NCBI GenBank assembly: GCA_024760905.1
Contig: CM045737.1
Coordinates: 17,244,848-17,308,847, forward strand
Length of the DNA: 64,000 nt
Source of the DNA: Plotosus lineatus
Taxonomy: Eukaryota; Chordata; Actinopteri; Siluriformes; Plotosidae
Direction of reading: 5' to 3'
Positions 47,374 through 55,069 of the stretch are shown here, piece by piece; the first letter of the stretch is position 1, and the number at the start of each line of letters is the position of its first letter. The notes below the pieces were generated by a model, which was given only the letters and a program-made list of their open reading frames with translations, did not search any database and was not told the DNA's origin. A program made the position numbers and the translations under genes.

Positions 47374-49595
47374 ACACAAATCTTTTTACATATTATTTAC
47401 AGGGATCCCTCACTTTCCACGGTTAATTGGGACCGAGATCCCCCGCGACACCAAATTCCGTGAATTAGAATCAACCCCCCCCACTGATGTATACATGCAT
47501 GTATATGTGTATATAATATCAATAAATACATAGTCAATGCTATAAATCTTTATAATAATACGTAATCAAACATTCAGTAATGCTCATCATTTTCATTTTC
47601 TGTAACCGCTTCATCCTAATTAGGGTCGCGGGGAGGCTGGTGCCCATCCCAGCCAACTCAGGGCGAGGGCAGAGTACACCCTGGACAGCTCGCCAGGCCA
47701 TCGCAGGGCGGAAACACGCTGACGGCTTTGCAGCCTACTCTTGTCGAAAGTCAGTAATGGTTCTTTTACATGCCTCACACCATAGACAGTGAGAGACATG
47801 GCCGGCCTTTGATAACCCAGTTAGCTGCACTGGGGGGGACAGTGACAACCTTGTGGAGAGTGGGACTCAAACCCCCAACCTCTGGATCAGCGATCCAGCG
47901 CCTTATACCACTAGACCACCACTGCCCATACAGTAATGCATAAGATGTAAATAAAATATAAATGCATGCACATTCAGACACGCCCACATGCACACAGATG
48001 CGTGTGAATGTGCTCAGATGTGCACCTCACAAAAATGTAAGTAGTTTTGATGGGGGGTTTTGGGTTGTTTTTTGTTTTTTTGTTTGTTTAGGGTTTTTTA
48101 TTGCATAATTGGCCTTGTTTTTGTGGCATTTTTCTCAACTTTTTCCTTTATTGTTCCTTAATTTCTTTATTTTTTAATTCGATGAATATTTTTAAAAAAA
48201 ACAGCGATGTACTGAAGCCGCATGAATTGTACCGTGAAGTAGCGAGGGATCTCGGTATATATTTTCAGTGTCTTGAATCTAAAATAGGTTTCTAGACATT
48301 AAACTAAAGGGGAAAGAGTAATACATAAAGAGGAATATGTAATTAATCTGCCAAAATAAGGAACAAAAATTGTTCTTGGCAGATTTGTACTCCGTTTCCA
48401 ATCATGTGGCCACCTGCGAAGCTTGTTTGATTTTTCTGCGTTTTAACAGAACCTATGCAATATTTTAGCGAAACTTAAAACAATTAAGTTTTTCTTCTGC
48501 TGCTAAAGCTGTGCAGCGAACGGTGCACATGGAACTGATCTGGCAAGCATCTATTGGATATTACAGTTTGTTTCCATCCTATAAATAAACTGTAATTGTA
48601 ATAGCAAATGGCTGTTTGTAGAATCGGTCCTGTATGTACTCCACACCGCGCAGCCCAGCAGCGGTTCCAGGGGGAAGCATTTTAGAGCTCCACAGCTGGT
48701 GCTGCACTTATTTTTAATCCTCCAGCTGTCCTGGGAATATGGATCCTTGAGCCTTGTTTGGCACTGAAGGGGATGTAAAGAGGGAGGGTTACAGTAAGGC
48801 TGAAATATGCAATGAATCCGAAGCAAGTGCAGCCCCACCCGGTTTTGAGAGCGCCGCACCCTGCTGGGTGTGCCAGCCTAACTAGAGACCCGCTGCTAAG
48901 GGCTTGACCTCTGTACTTCACTGTGTTGCCCTAAGAGCTCAAAATATACCATGTAACTAGTCATAGCCAGAGGAAGAAACATGGGTCATAGTATGCATAT
49001 CATGATTTATAGTGCAGTAAAGACCCGACTATGGTATATAAATAGTAAATCTACGAATTGGAACACTGCACAATAAAGTATGTTATTATAACAGTCGTGC
49101 ATACAGAGATCTCTGAAATACATGTATCTGTATCACTCTCACTCACTCATTTGCGAGCCACTTAATTATTATTACTATTAAGATTGTGGGGAGCAGACAT
49201 TGGGTGAAGGTGGGGTACACCCCGGACAGACTATCGCAGGTCTAACACACACAACTACGTATTCGAAACAGACAGTTTGCCTAATGTGAATGTCTTTGAA
49301 CTATGGGAGGAAATTGGAGTACCCAGTGTAAACCCACACGAGCGCGGGGAGAACATGGAGACTCCACACAGAAACGCCCGAGCCTGGGACTTGAACCCAG
49401 GACCTTCTGGCAATGAGATGGATGTGCCGCTATGTCACCCGTATATGTATCATATAGGTGTATGATCTAAAGCCATGGTAACCCAGTTTTAATTGCTGAT
49501 ATGCGAAATATCTTTTCCGCAGGTGAATGTGTACATCCTGGGAAAGACTTTTCTGCTGTTGGCCAGAGAACTCTGCATCAATGCACCTGCTGTCG
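28444..49595 (+). CDS. brf1: BRF1, TFIIIB subunit, 5' part (5 coding exons)
   Basis: BRF1 is the TFIIB-related factor that, with TBP and BDP1, forms TFIIIB and recruits RNA polymerase III to tRNA and 5S genes in the nucleus. Coding exons are 28444-28627, 31805-31885, 36737-36910, 46327-46358 and 49523-49595. They join in frame to 544 nt, 181 codons plus one base. The product has a zinc ribbon with Cys6, Cys9, Cys25 and Cys28 (CKSCGG, CTACGS), the [15 protein letters not shown] linker, and the start of cyclin fold 1 ([48 protein letters not shown]). Human BRF1 has about 677 residues; the second cyclin repeat and C-terminal half must lie past position 64000. The start matches the mammalian N-terminus by position. 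An in-frame upstream ATG at 28384 lies before the acceptor at 28415. Which teleost duplicate this is cannot be told. Confidence 0.95.
28878..28949 (+). tRNA. tRNA-Ala (anticodon TGC) in BRF1 intron 1
   Basis: 72 nt with a full cloverleaf. Acceptor GGGGATG pairs with CATCTCC (one G-U) plus discriminator A. The D-arm GCTC pairs with GAGC. The anticodon loop is CTTTGCATG with TGC. The T-arm CAGGG pairs with CCCTG around TTCAAGC. The A-box TAGCTCAGTGG and B-box GGTTCAAGCCC are intact. A TTTT terminator follows at about 28964-28967. It has no SINE body behind it, so it looks like a genuine single gene. It is in the same orientation as BRF1. Confidence 0.92.
29222..30143. mobile_element. MITE M4 nested in M3
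   Basis: Left end CAGATGCTCCCCGACTTAC; right end on the minus strand CAGACGCTCCCTGACTTACG. It is flanked by TA at 29220-29221 and 30144-30145. In M2 the same site reads GAAATTAATCCG with one TA, so the duplication is directly visible. The interior has short TATAG-type repeats and no ORF. Confidence 0.88.
30419..30475. repeat. (CA)n(CT)n microsatellite
   Basis: Compound repeat within MITE M3. Confidence 0.95.
30890..31800 (+). other. BRF1 intron 1, no further feature recognised
   Basis: Unique-looking intronic sequence between MITE M3 and exon 2. Confidence 0.4.
31805..31885 (+). CDS. brf1: BRF1 coding exon 2 (linker)
   Basis: 81 nt encoding [19 protein letters not shown] to RAQTLQN, with split Gly codons at both ends. 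The acceptor is GGCTGTAG and the donor GTGAGC. It corresponds to human [20 protein letters not shown]. Confidence 0.95.
32085..34955 (+). mobile_element. Non-LTR retrotransposon (LINE C), near full length, dead
   Basis: The 5' leader begins near 32085. The endonuclease starts at about 32500 ([18 protein letters not shown] across a frame change), continues with [20 protein letters not shown] (about 32755-32815), a linker, and RT pieces at 33570-34500 ([54 protein letters not shown]). The YADD region has decayed to LLFAR. The C-terminal [14 protein letters not shown] block near 34640-34690 is also degraded. The element ends ACCCCGGATTAGGTGGAGG and a (GATGAT)n tail at 34917-34950. It lies in BRF1 intron 2, sense to the gene. 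This family is common in fish; I do not assign a clade. Confidence 0.85.
35394..35747 (-). mobile_element. SINE family B
   Basis: Full-length minus copy. At its left end the tail is CTTCTTTTCCTTTCAGGTG, which is even closer to the RTE 3' end than other B copies. The head ends near 35747. Confidence 0.85.
35828..35903. repeat. (GA)n microsatellite
   Basis: About 70 bp of GA repeats in BRF1 intron 2. Confidence 0.96.
36737..36910 (+). CDS. brf1: BRF1 coding exon 3 (cyclin fold 1)
   Basis: 174 nt encoding [20 protein letters not shown] to [11 protein letters not shown]. The acceptor is CTGTCTCTAG and the donor GTATCC. A (TG)n microsatellite lies 55 bases upstream of the exon (36653-36683). Confidence 0.95.
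36950..37290 (-). mobile_element. SINE family A, full-length minus copy
   Basis: Tail near 36950, head near 37240-37290 with the reversed A-box CCACTATGCCACC. It begins only 40 bases after BRF1 exon 3. Confidence 0.8.
37353..37640 (+). mobile_element. tRNA-derived SINE, family E
   Basis: Head with TGGCGTAGTGG (A-box) and GTGTTCAAATCCTAG (B-box-like), then the AAGGTCTTAACCACAAG body, the TTCACCCAGCAGTGTAAATG block and a GGGATAAGCATCAGCCTGAT 3' part. Related copies: 39655-39955 and 58255-58595. Confidence 0.82.
38150..38584 (-). mobile_element. MITE family M1, partial, with SINE A fragment inside
   Basis: The right end GTGAGGGATCCCTG and TA are intact; the left terminal repeat is missing. At about 38400-38475 the interior is replaced by a SINE A head fragment (CAGCAAGAAGGCCTGGGTTC) and then (TG)n. 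Confidence 0.78.
38620..38942 (-). mobile_element. SINE family A, full-length minus copy
   Basis: Tail at 38625, head at 38940 (GGGTGACACAGTAGTGCAG on the minus strand). Confidence 0.82.
39655..39955 (-). mobile_element. tRNA-derived SINE, family E
   Basis: Minus copy of the family at 37353-37640, with the head at the right end (ACCTGTGTAGTGGTTAGGG on the minus strand). Confidence 0.82.
39960..40740 (+). other. BRF1 intron 3, nothing recognised
   Basis: No repeat family or coding pattern identified. Confidence 0.4.
40746..40845 (-). mobile_element. SINE family A tail fragment
   Basis: The (CATT/CATC)n-type tail and the body to GGGCAGAGTACACCC; truncated by a T-rich tract. Confidence 0.72.
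40905..41235 (+). mobile_element. Chimeric SINE (B head, A tail)
   Basis: Head GGCAGTGGTGGCCCGGTGG, B body GTGCAGCTAACTGGGTTATC, then the switch near CAGCATGTTTTGCCTGCGATG to the A tail, ending AAATAAATGAATAAAT. Confidence 0.87.
41328..42891. mobile_element. MITE M5, pogo/Tigger-like, 1.56 kb
   Basis: Left end CAGTAGGCCCTCGTTATTCG; right end on the minus strand CAGTAGGCCCTTGACTATTC. TA lies on both sides. The interior has a SINE B fragment, (TA)n, a GATAA pentamer run at about 42280-42303, and an inverted GTGCACTTGCACAC region. There is no transposase ORF. Confidence 0.85.
41531..41683 (-). mobile_element. SINE family B tail fragment within M5
   Basis: The tail and 3' body only (CTTTTTCCCGTTCTCGAGAG to GACAGAAGCACGCTGA). 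Confidence 0.8.
42961..43305 (+). mobile_element. Chimeric SINE (B head, A tail)
   Basis: Head GGCAGTGGTGGCCTAGTGG with B-box GGTTCAAGTCCC and the B body. It switches after GTCAGCGTGTTTCTACTCTG to the A tail, ending GGTTACAGAAAATGAACTG. Confidence 0.88.
43330..43570 (+). mobile_element. SINE family A, strongly diverged
   Basis: Head remnant TCAGTGACGCAGCG and tail GGATAAAGCGGTTCGGAAAA; the middle is degraded. Confidence 0.6.
43612..43960 (+). mobile_element. SINE family A with an internal inverted duplication
   Basis: The head GGGCAGCACAGTGGTGTAG is followed by body and tail, but the body includes a 33-nt inverted repeat (43821-43853 and 43876-43908, one mismatch) not found in other copies. 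Confidence 0.82.
44085..44300 (-). mobile_element. SINE family A, head truncated
   Basis: Minus-strand tail and body from GGGTTGCAGGGAGGC to GAGGAAACTGGAGTACC. Confidence 0.75.
44957..45423 (+). mobile_element. MITE family M1, complete
   Basis: 467 bp between TA dinucleotides. The right end is GAGGGATCCCTG; the left terminal C has mutated to A. Confidence 0.9.
45430..46320 (+). other. BRF1 intron 3, nothing recognised
   Basis: Intronic sequence upstream of the 32-nt exon; no repeat family identified. Confidence 0.4.
46327..46358 (+). CDS. brf1: BRF1 coding exon 4 (32-nt exon, tandem acceptor)
   Basis: Encodes [10 protein letters not shown] after a split His, matching human [11 protein letters not shown]. 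Two AGs lie six bases apart (ATACAG, CTTCAG). The second gives the conserved protein; the first would add two residues in frame. The donor is GTTGGT. Confidence 0.92.
46793..47130 (+). mobile_element. SINE family A, full length
   Basis: A-box TGGCGCGGTGG, B-box-like GGGTTCAGTTCGC, and tail AATTAGGTTTAAGCAAC. Confidence 0.85.
47313..47374. repeat. (CT)n(TG)n microsatellite
   Basis: Compound dinucleotide repeat just upstream of an M1 MITE. Confidence 0.95.
47400..48255 (+). mobile_element. MITE family M1 carrying a chimeric SINE
   Basis: Left end CAGGGATCCCTCACTTTCC after TA. The right end is mutated (GAGGGATCTCGG) and followed by TA. Without the SINE it is about 500 bp. Confidence 0.88.
47584..47930 (-). 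mobile_element. Chimeric SINE nested in MITE M1, 9-bp duplication
   Basis: Minus-strand head at the right end, A tail at the left end. The direct repeat CAGTAATGC is at 47575-47583 and 47931-47939. M1 copies without the insertion have this site once. Confidence 0.92.
48260..49130 (+). other. BRF1 intron 4, nothing recognised
   Basis: No repeat family or exon pattern identified. Confidence 0.4.
49140..49440 (-). mobile_element. SINE family A, full-length minus copy
   Basis: Tail-side sequence from about 49140, head near 49400-49440 with the reversed GGACCTTCTGGCAATGAG block. It ends 82 bases before BRF1 exon 5. Confidence 0.78.
49523..49595 (+). CDS. brf1: BRF1 coding exon 5
   Basis: 73 nt encoding [17 protein letters not shown] to CINAPAV plus the first base of the next codon. 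The acceptor is TTCCGCAG and the donor GTAACG. The following exon was not found before position 64000. Confidence 0.95.
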
Positions 49596-49689
49596 GTAAC
49601 GTATTTTATTTTACTCACTGTTGAGAAGGTGGTTCTCGCTATGAATTAATCATACGTCCAATCTTATTAGTGAGAAAGATACTACATGT

Positions 49690-50040
49690 ATCCATCTATT
49701 CATCAATATATCAATCCATCCATCATCTATACAACTTTTCCATCTGGGTTGTGGAAGAAGCTGAAGCCATTCCCAGCTGACCTCAGGTGAGAGGCGAGAG
49801 GAATACCCTAGAAAAAGTCATCAGTTGCGGTGCTGCAGGGCTAGCACAGACGCAAACAACCATTTACACACACACATTCATGCCTGTGGGCAATTCAGAG
49901 TAGCCACTTAACCTAATGTGCATGTCTATGGACAGTGAGATTAAACTATCGAAAACCTCCGTACAGAAAGGCCCCAGTAAGCTCTGAAGTTCAAACCAAG
50001 AACCTGCTTGCTGTGAGGCAACAGACCATAACCACTGCAT
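49690..50040 (-). mobile_element. SINE family A, diverged minus copy
   Basis: The (CATC/TATC)n tail at 49690-49725 and body to the head near 50035. Confidence 0.75.
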
Positions 50041-50042
50041 GG

Positions 50043-50325
50043 GGGCTGCCGTAGCCTCATAGTTAGAGATGCAGCTTTGGTACAGAATGGTTGCTGGTTC
50101 GCTTCCTGAAACATCAGGGAAAATGTGTGGCAGTACGTGAGTGAGCTGCACCTGACCTTCCTCCACGATCACGGTTGAAGTGCCCTTGAGCAAGGCACCT
50201 AACACCCAAGTGCACTCCAGGCAACCCAGTGTGTGTGTGGCAGCCCACTGCTCTGAGGGTATGTGTACTCACTTTGGATGGGTTAAATGCAGAGGCAATA
50301 ATTTCCCTTGTGGGTTTATAGTAAA
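50043..50325 (+). mobile_element. tRNA-derived SINE, family F
   Basis: Head with TAGCCTCATAG and GCTGGTTCGCTTCC, body GCCCTTGAGCAAGGCACC, tail TGGATGGGTTAAATGCAGAG and a poly-A end near 50333. Confidence 0.82.
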
Positions 50326-50399
50326 TTAAGTAAAAAAAAAAAAAAACTTCCTGTGTACATTTATAAATAGCACTGTTGCCTGTCTCTCTCTTTCTCTCT

Positions 50400-50402
50400 C
50401 AT

Positions 50403-50488
<86 letters not shown>
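50400..50488. repeat. (AC)n(AT)n microsatellite
   Basis: Compound repeat abutting the left end of an M1 MITE. Confidence 0.96.
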
Positions 50489-50491
<3 letters not shown>

Positions 50492-50832
50492 GTGATCCCT
50501 CACGACTTTGTGCTTCAGTGCATCTCGGGATTTTCTAAAATATTCATTGAAAAATTAAAAAATAAGGAAATTAAGGAAGACTAGGGGAAAAGATAAGGAA
50601 AATGTCACAAAATAAGGCCAATTATGCAAAAAAAAACACCCTAAAAACAATAAGAACCCCAAACCCCCCAACAAAACTACTTACATTTTTATGTGAGGTG
50701 CACATCTGAGTGTGTGCGCGCACATCTGTATGTGTGTGTATTTATATTTTATTTACATCTGCATTATTTTTGAATGTTTAATTGTTATTATAAGCATTTA
50801 TGGCATTGAATATGTATTTATTGATATTATAT

Positions 50833-50898
50833 TGAGGTTTTGCAGTCACGTGACCCCAATACCTTCATGCGCCATCTTGGACGGCAAGCGTGATCCAG

Positions 50899-50951
<53 letters not shown>

Positions 50952-51648
50952 TTCACTAAGCATGGCTTCAACAACAACTGATAATGACAGCAAAAGCAAA
51001 ATATGCGAGAGTGTTGAAGGCAAAAGCAGTGACATTATAATATTGTCAGACATTGTCAGTCATCTAACAGGTGACCAGAGGGTGAGGTATCTGAGTAAAA
51101 TAAAGCAGCTGGGGATTGCCGATCCATATCTAATGCTGCAGTCAATGTTTAGGAATGTGTTCGAATGCGACCATTCTTCCCTTCCTGCTTTTGCCTACTT
51201 GGATCTTTGTACATACCGTGTCCACGGCCCGTCTCCATTTACTGGCAAAGAGTTAAAAGCTTACAAATCAATGGAAGCTTACAAGTATTTTGTTGCCGGA
51301 TTTGTAAGCTGTATATGCAACAATGGGAGCCAGGAACCGGGAAGAGAGAGACTACCACGTCATAACGGCTAAGGTGCGTGTTCTATCCCCAAATAGAGCT
51401 ACACAAACAATCGCTTATGCAATAATACATTACAATTATCACTGCTTATAATGGTTGTATAAATTCACGTATTTTATTGGGAAGTTAGTAACCGACGAAC
51501 AACATCCAGTTGGGTAATGTTGAACCACTATTACTTATTTTAAAATGTTTAGCAATGTTGAATGAGCGGGCGCCGTCTGGATCATGCCGTCCAACATGGC
51601 AGATAAACAAAAGTCACATGACCCTGTGATGTCAGGTGCAAAACCTCA
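50833..51648 (+). mobile_element. ISL2EU-like DNA transposon remnant, 816 bp, AT-flanked
   Basis: It has a perfect 12-bp terminal inverted repeat TGAGGTTTTGCA and inner inverted matches (GCCATCTTGGACGGCA against GCCATGTTGGACGGCA). AT lies on each side; uninterrupted M1 copies show the empty site. GTCACGTGAC and GTCACATGAC palindromes lie near each end. It carries one partial ORF (50962-51372). The superfamily is inferred from the termini, the 2-bp duplication and the ORF type. Confidence 0.7.
50962..51372 (+). pseudogene. N-terminal fragment of a transposon-borne YqaJ/SWIM-type protein
   Basis: Open for 136 codons from ATG at 50962. The segments LTGDQRVRYLSKIKQLGI and KELKAYKSMEAYKYFVAGF resemble the N-terminal part of YqaJ-nuclease/SWIM proteins encoded by ISL2EU-type transposons and abundant in fish genomes (recalled, not searched). 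Near 51340 a GAGAGAGA run shifts the frame: the alternative frame reads RDYHVITAK and ends at AAG followed by GTGCGT, which looks like a splice donor. The catalytic region is absent, so this is a fragment from an internally deleted element. Confidence 0.55.
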
Positions 51649-51770
51649 ATACACATATACATGTACGTATACGTCAGTCAGGGGAAGTCGATCCTACTTT
51701 GCAGAAATCGGTGGTCGCAGGGGGGGTCTCGGTCCCCATTAACCATGGAAAGTGAAGAATCCCTGTATAT

Positions 51771-51773
<3 letters not shown>

Positions 51774-51815
<42 letters not shown>
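51774..51815. repeat. (TG)n microsatellite
   Basis: TG run just right of the M1 MITE. Confidence 0.95.
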
Positions 51816-51820
<5 letters not shown>

Positions 51821-51930
51821 GAATTCATGGGGATATGGGGATGACACAATCTGACTGGTTTGCTATCTGGAGAATAAATGATATTATCCAGGGTGGATAA
51901 TACTTTAAAACAAAACGACAAACACTCGGG

Positions 51931-52029
51931 AGTTTTAGTATATACACTACAGTATAAAAATAAATTATAAGACACAAGTTTGAATTTGTGTTCCTTTTAT
52001 TTATATACTGTAGTGTATATACTAAAACT
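51931..52029. repeat. Perfect 26-bp inverted repeat (hairpin)
   Basis: Arm 51931-51956 (AGTTTTAGTATATACACTAC...) is the exact reverse complement of 52004-52029. A second short pairing, ACACAA with TTGTGT, occurs inside the loop. No transposon family was recognised. Confidence 0.9.
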
Positions 52030-52102
52030 TCAAGTTTAAAAACACACTGTTATGTGTGTAATGGTTTATTTATCTTTCAGTGTAATATTTGCTGGACGAC
52101 AC

Positions 52103-52440
52103 TGTTGCGTATTGATCAGCACGTCTGCCACACAATAAGGACACCCTGGGTTCAAGTTCTAGGCTTGGGTGTTTCTTTGGAGTTTGCATGTTCTTAACGT
52201 GCTTACATGGGTGTTCTCAGGGGAACGCCAGTTTTTTTTCCCATAGTCCAAAGACATACAATTTAGGACATACTGCTGTTCAGATTTCCCCAGCTGTGGA
52301 TATGATTGCGACTTGTTGTGAGTGTGGCCCTGCAGTGGGCTGGTGAGCTGTTTGGGGTGTACCCCATCTTCGACCAGTGCTGCCTGACACAGGGTCCAGC
52401 CTTCCTCCGATCCAAGTAGCGGGATTAAGCAGTTTAGCGA
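52103..52440 (+). mobile_element. SINE family A, diverged
   Basis: The head remnant and GGAGTTTGCATGTTC block, then the tail GGGATTAAGCAGTTTAG. Confidence 0.72.
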
Positions 52441-52639
52441 GTGTAGTATGTACTAAAGCTGTGAATGAGGTTAAAACGACTTACCTCCAAAGGTTATCTG
52501 CACAGTGCCGCTACTCTCGCAGAGATCCCATGACCCGCCTCGTTAAAATGTGGAAAACGAACTATAACAATATTGGTGTCGTTGTGTTTATGTTCCCATG
52601 TAGTATACACTAAAACAATTGTTCATTTTAGGCTCAGTG

Positions 52640-53740
52640 GATGTTCCTAAATTGAACAGAAAATGTTCAGCAATATCCACCTGACTTTCAGTGAGTGAAT
52701 AATTGTCCCACTCTCTTTACAGATTATTGCACGGACCCTTATTCAATTCTTTTAACTGTACCATCTTAGACCGATGACTGAAAATGAATTACCCATCTAT
52801 TTAAAAAAATCTTCCATACACAGAGCTGGTACCTAGGGGGCACTATCATGTCTAAAATTAATTCAGTTCCATCATGCACTCATTCTGAGCCAAGCTTTTG
52901 GGTCCTTTTCTTCGATGAGATAAAGTGTGCCTTTTGTTCTTTAGATAAGTCAAATAAGCATTATCTAAAAAAAATCTGATATGAGAATTCAGAAATTCTG
53001 TCCTATCTTGTTATAAATGCAAAGAATTAAATTTCGGCTACCAGACTGATTAAATTAAATGCTTTCCATAGGTTCCCATTTCATAATCAGCTGCCTGTCT
53101 GTCAAAAACCTTCCATTCTACCATCATGCATCTGTTGTGCGTTCACCAAATCCTCAATTAGAATGCAAATGACAGCGCAGCAAATTCTTTGGGCTCAATT
53201 CGAACAATCTCTCCATTCACTCGCTCCTGCAGCCTGGTGAGAAAAACCGTTTCCGAATGTGGGTTACAAAGATATTTCTACACCGTGTAGCAATCCTAAT
53301 CTCAGGTTTGCTTGAGTGGGTTTTATGTGCTTGTGTGTGGTTTTTTTTTTGTTGTTGTTTTACAAGAATTTTAGTGATATCCGTGTCAAACCCTAAATAT
53401 TTGTCCTCAGCCTTATAAGACACCTGAGCTTTTTTTATGCATTTTAAATGTATCTGGCTTTGCACTGTGTGGAGATTGTTTTTGGGGTTTTTTTTTTTTT
53501 GCTTTCTAGTCATTAGATGACACATGTGAGATAATAAGGATGACCACTTTGTAGTTTGAGTGACAAAAATTTATGATCTGCAGTTTAGTAATCTGCACAC
53601 TAATACAAGACATTTCAAGCTGTAAACAAATTAGACTTGGGTTATGTACAAAAAAAAAAACAAACAAAAAAAAAAACACGCCAGTGGTAACACGCCACTA
53701 GGAGTGCAATACATCACTTTCTTTGTTTTTGTTTTTATAT
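52640..53740. other. BRF1 intron 5 / BTBD6 downstream, nothing recognised
   Basis: No repeat family or exon pattern identified, apart from homopolymer T runs near 53340 and 53490. Confidence 0.4.
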
Positions 53741-53749
53741 ATATATATA

Positions 53750-53785
53750 GATTTATTTATTTATTAATATATTTATTTATAGGTC
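53750..53785 (-). promoter_or_regulatory. Candidate BTBD6 poly(A) signals
   Basis: Several TTTATT motifs on the plus strand read AATAAA on the minus strand, about 250-285 bases after the BTBD6 stop. Confidence 0.5.
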
Positions 53786-54036
53786 TGCATGCTGCAGCAT
53801 TAATAATTAATTAAAATCAAATATACTTTTCTCAATAAATAAAGCAGAGGAGCATTCTTTCACTTGAGCTTTGTCAGAGAAGAGTCTGTTTTCCTAACAG
53901 CCCGTCATTCAACTGTCCTCCACTGCTCCACTGAAAACAAGGCAAAAGTGTCTCAGGACCCTGTACTCCCCCATGTGTTCATTGCATCTAAATACAGTGG
54001 GTGGAATGCACTTCACTATCACTGTCCTCACACCCT

Positions 54037-55069
54037 TCATGCGTAGAAGACCAGCTCCGGGATCTGACCCCCCTGCACGCCAGTACCATTCGTACTGTCT
54101 GAAGAACACTGAAACTGAAAGGTCACTTTCCCACATTGCACTTCTGTCATTCCCTCTTGCCCAAAGTAGCTGAGTTCATTCCCATCAAGCACAGCACTGA
54201 CTGTGTAGAAAGCGTCTTGTTCCACCTGAACGGGGTGCTCGAACCACACTGAGAATGTGCTGCTGGAACCATCTGAAACAAACTTAGTCAGATTCTGGGC
54301 CAGGATGACTCCTTGCCGCTTAAGTTCAATCTTAACACTGTACTCAGCCTTTCCACCACTGGAGCCATACAGGCCAAGCCCAGCAATGAAGATTCGCTTG
54401 TCCACTGCAAACTGAATGCTGTCACAGCGTCCACGGTAGCGCCATTGGTTGCTGCGGTAAGCTGAAGACTGGAATCGGTGGCAGCATTGTGGTGTCAGTC
54501 CTTTCCTCTGCATCAACGGAAAGTCCAGCTTGGGCTTGTTGGCCGCCGTGTACCATAGGAAAATGTCATGAGTCTCCTCCAGTGTCAGTACGTCCGACTG
54601 CGCTGCTCCATCCGCAAACTCCTGCAAGGTCATAGTGGGGATGCGCACCAAGAACAGGACCTTGCCCAGCACTGCCCTCTTATTGCGAGCTGTTGGCCCA
54701 AGTCCTTGCCGTTTACATTCGGCCACAGCCCATTCCAGGACAGCCTGGAAGACCACAGCCTCCCTGGTGTTGAGTGTTTCCCGCTTTAAGATGATCTCCA
54801 GGGTCTGCAAGTCAATTTCACAGAAGCCTTCCGAGCGAAGAGCCAGCTCAGCCTGGGCGTCAATGACTTCCCAGCAGCGCTGTGTGAGCTCAGGCTCCTC
54901 AAAAAGCCGACTCTGAGACAGCAGTACGCAAGCATTCTTGGCCTCTAGGCTGGTCTCCAGAAAGTTGACGCAGGCCTTGGCAAGGGAAGGCACAATATAC
55001 TTTTTGGCAGCATACAAAGTGGCCAGCACTGTGTCTGCCTCCAGTTCAATCTCATCACTATACAGGTAC
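54037..55069 (-). CDS. btbd6: BTBD6 coding exon 4 (BTB end, BACK, PHR)
   Basis: 1033 nt from [19 protein letters not shown] to the TGA stop. The acceptor is CTCCATGCAG. The exon has an unbroken open frame and holds about two thirds of the protein. Confidence 0.97.

Larger units (their letters stand above)
50490..51765 (-). mobile_element. MITE family M1 carrying an ISL2EU-like element
   Basis: Left end CAGTGATCCCTCACGACTT; the right end GAATCCCTG is followed by TA. The interior is interrupted at 50833-51648. Without it the MITE is about 460 bp. Confidence 0.88.
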
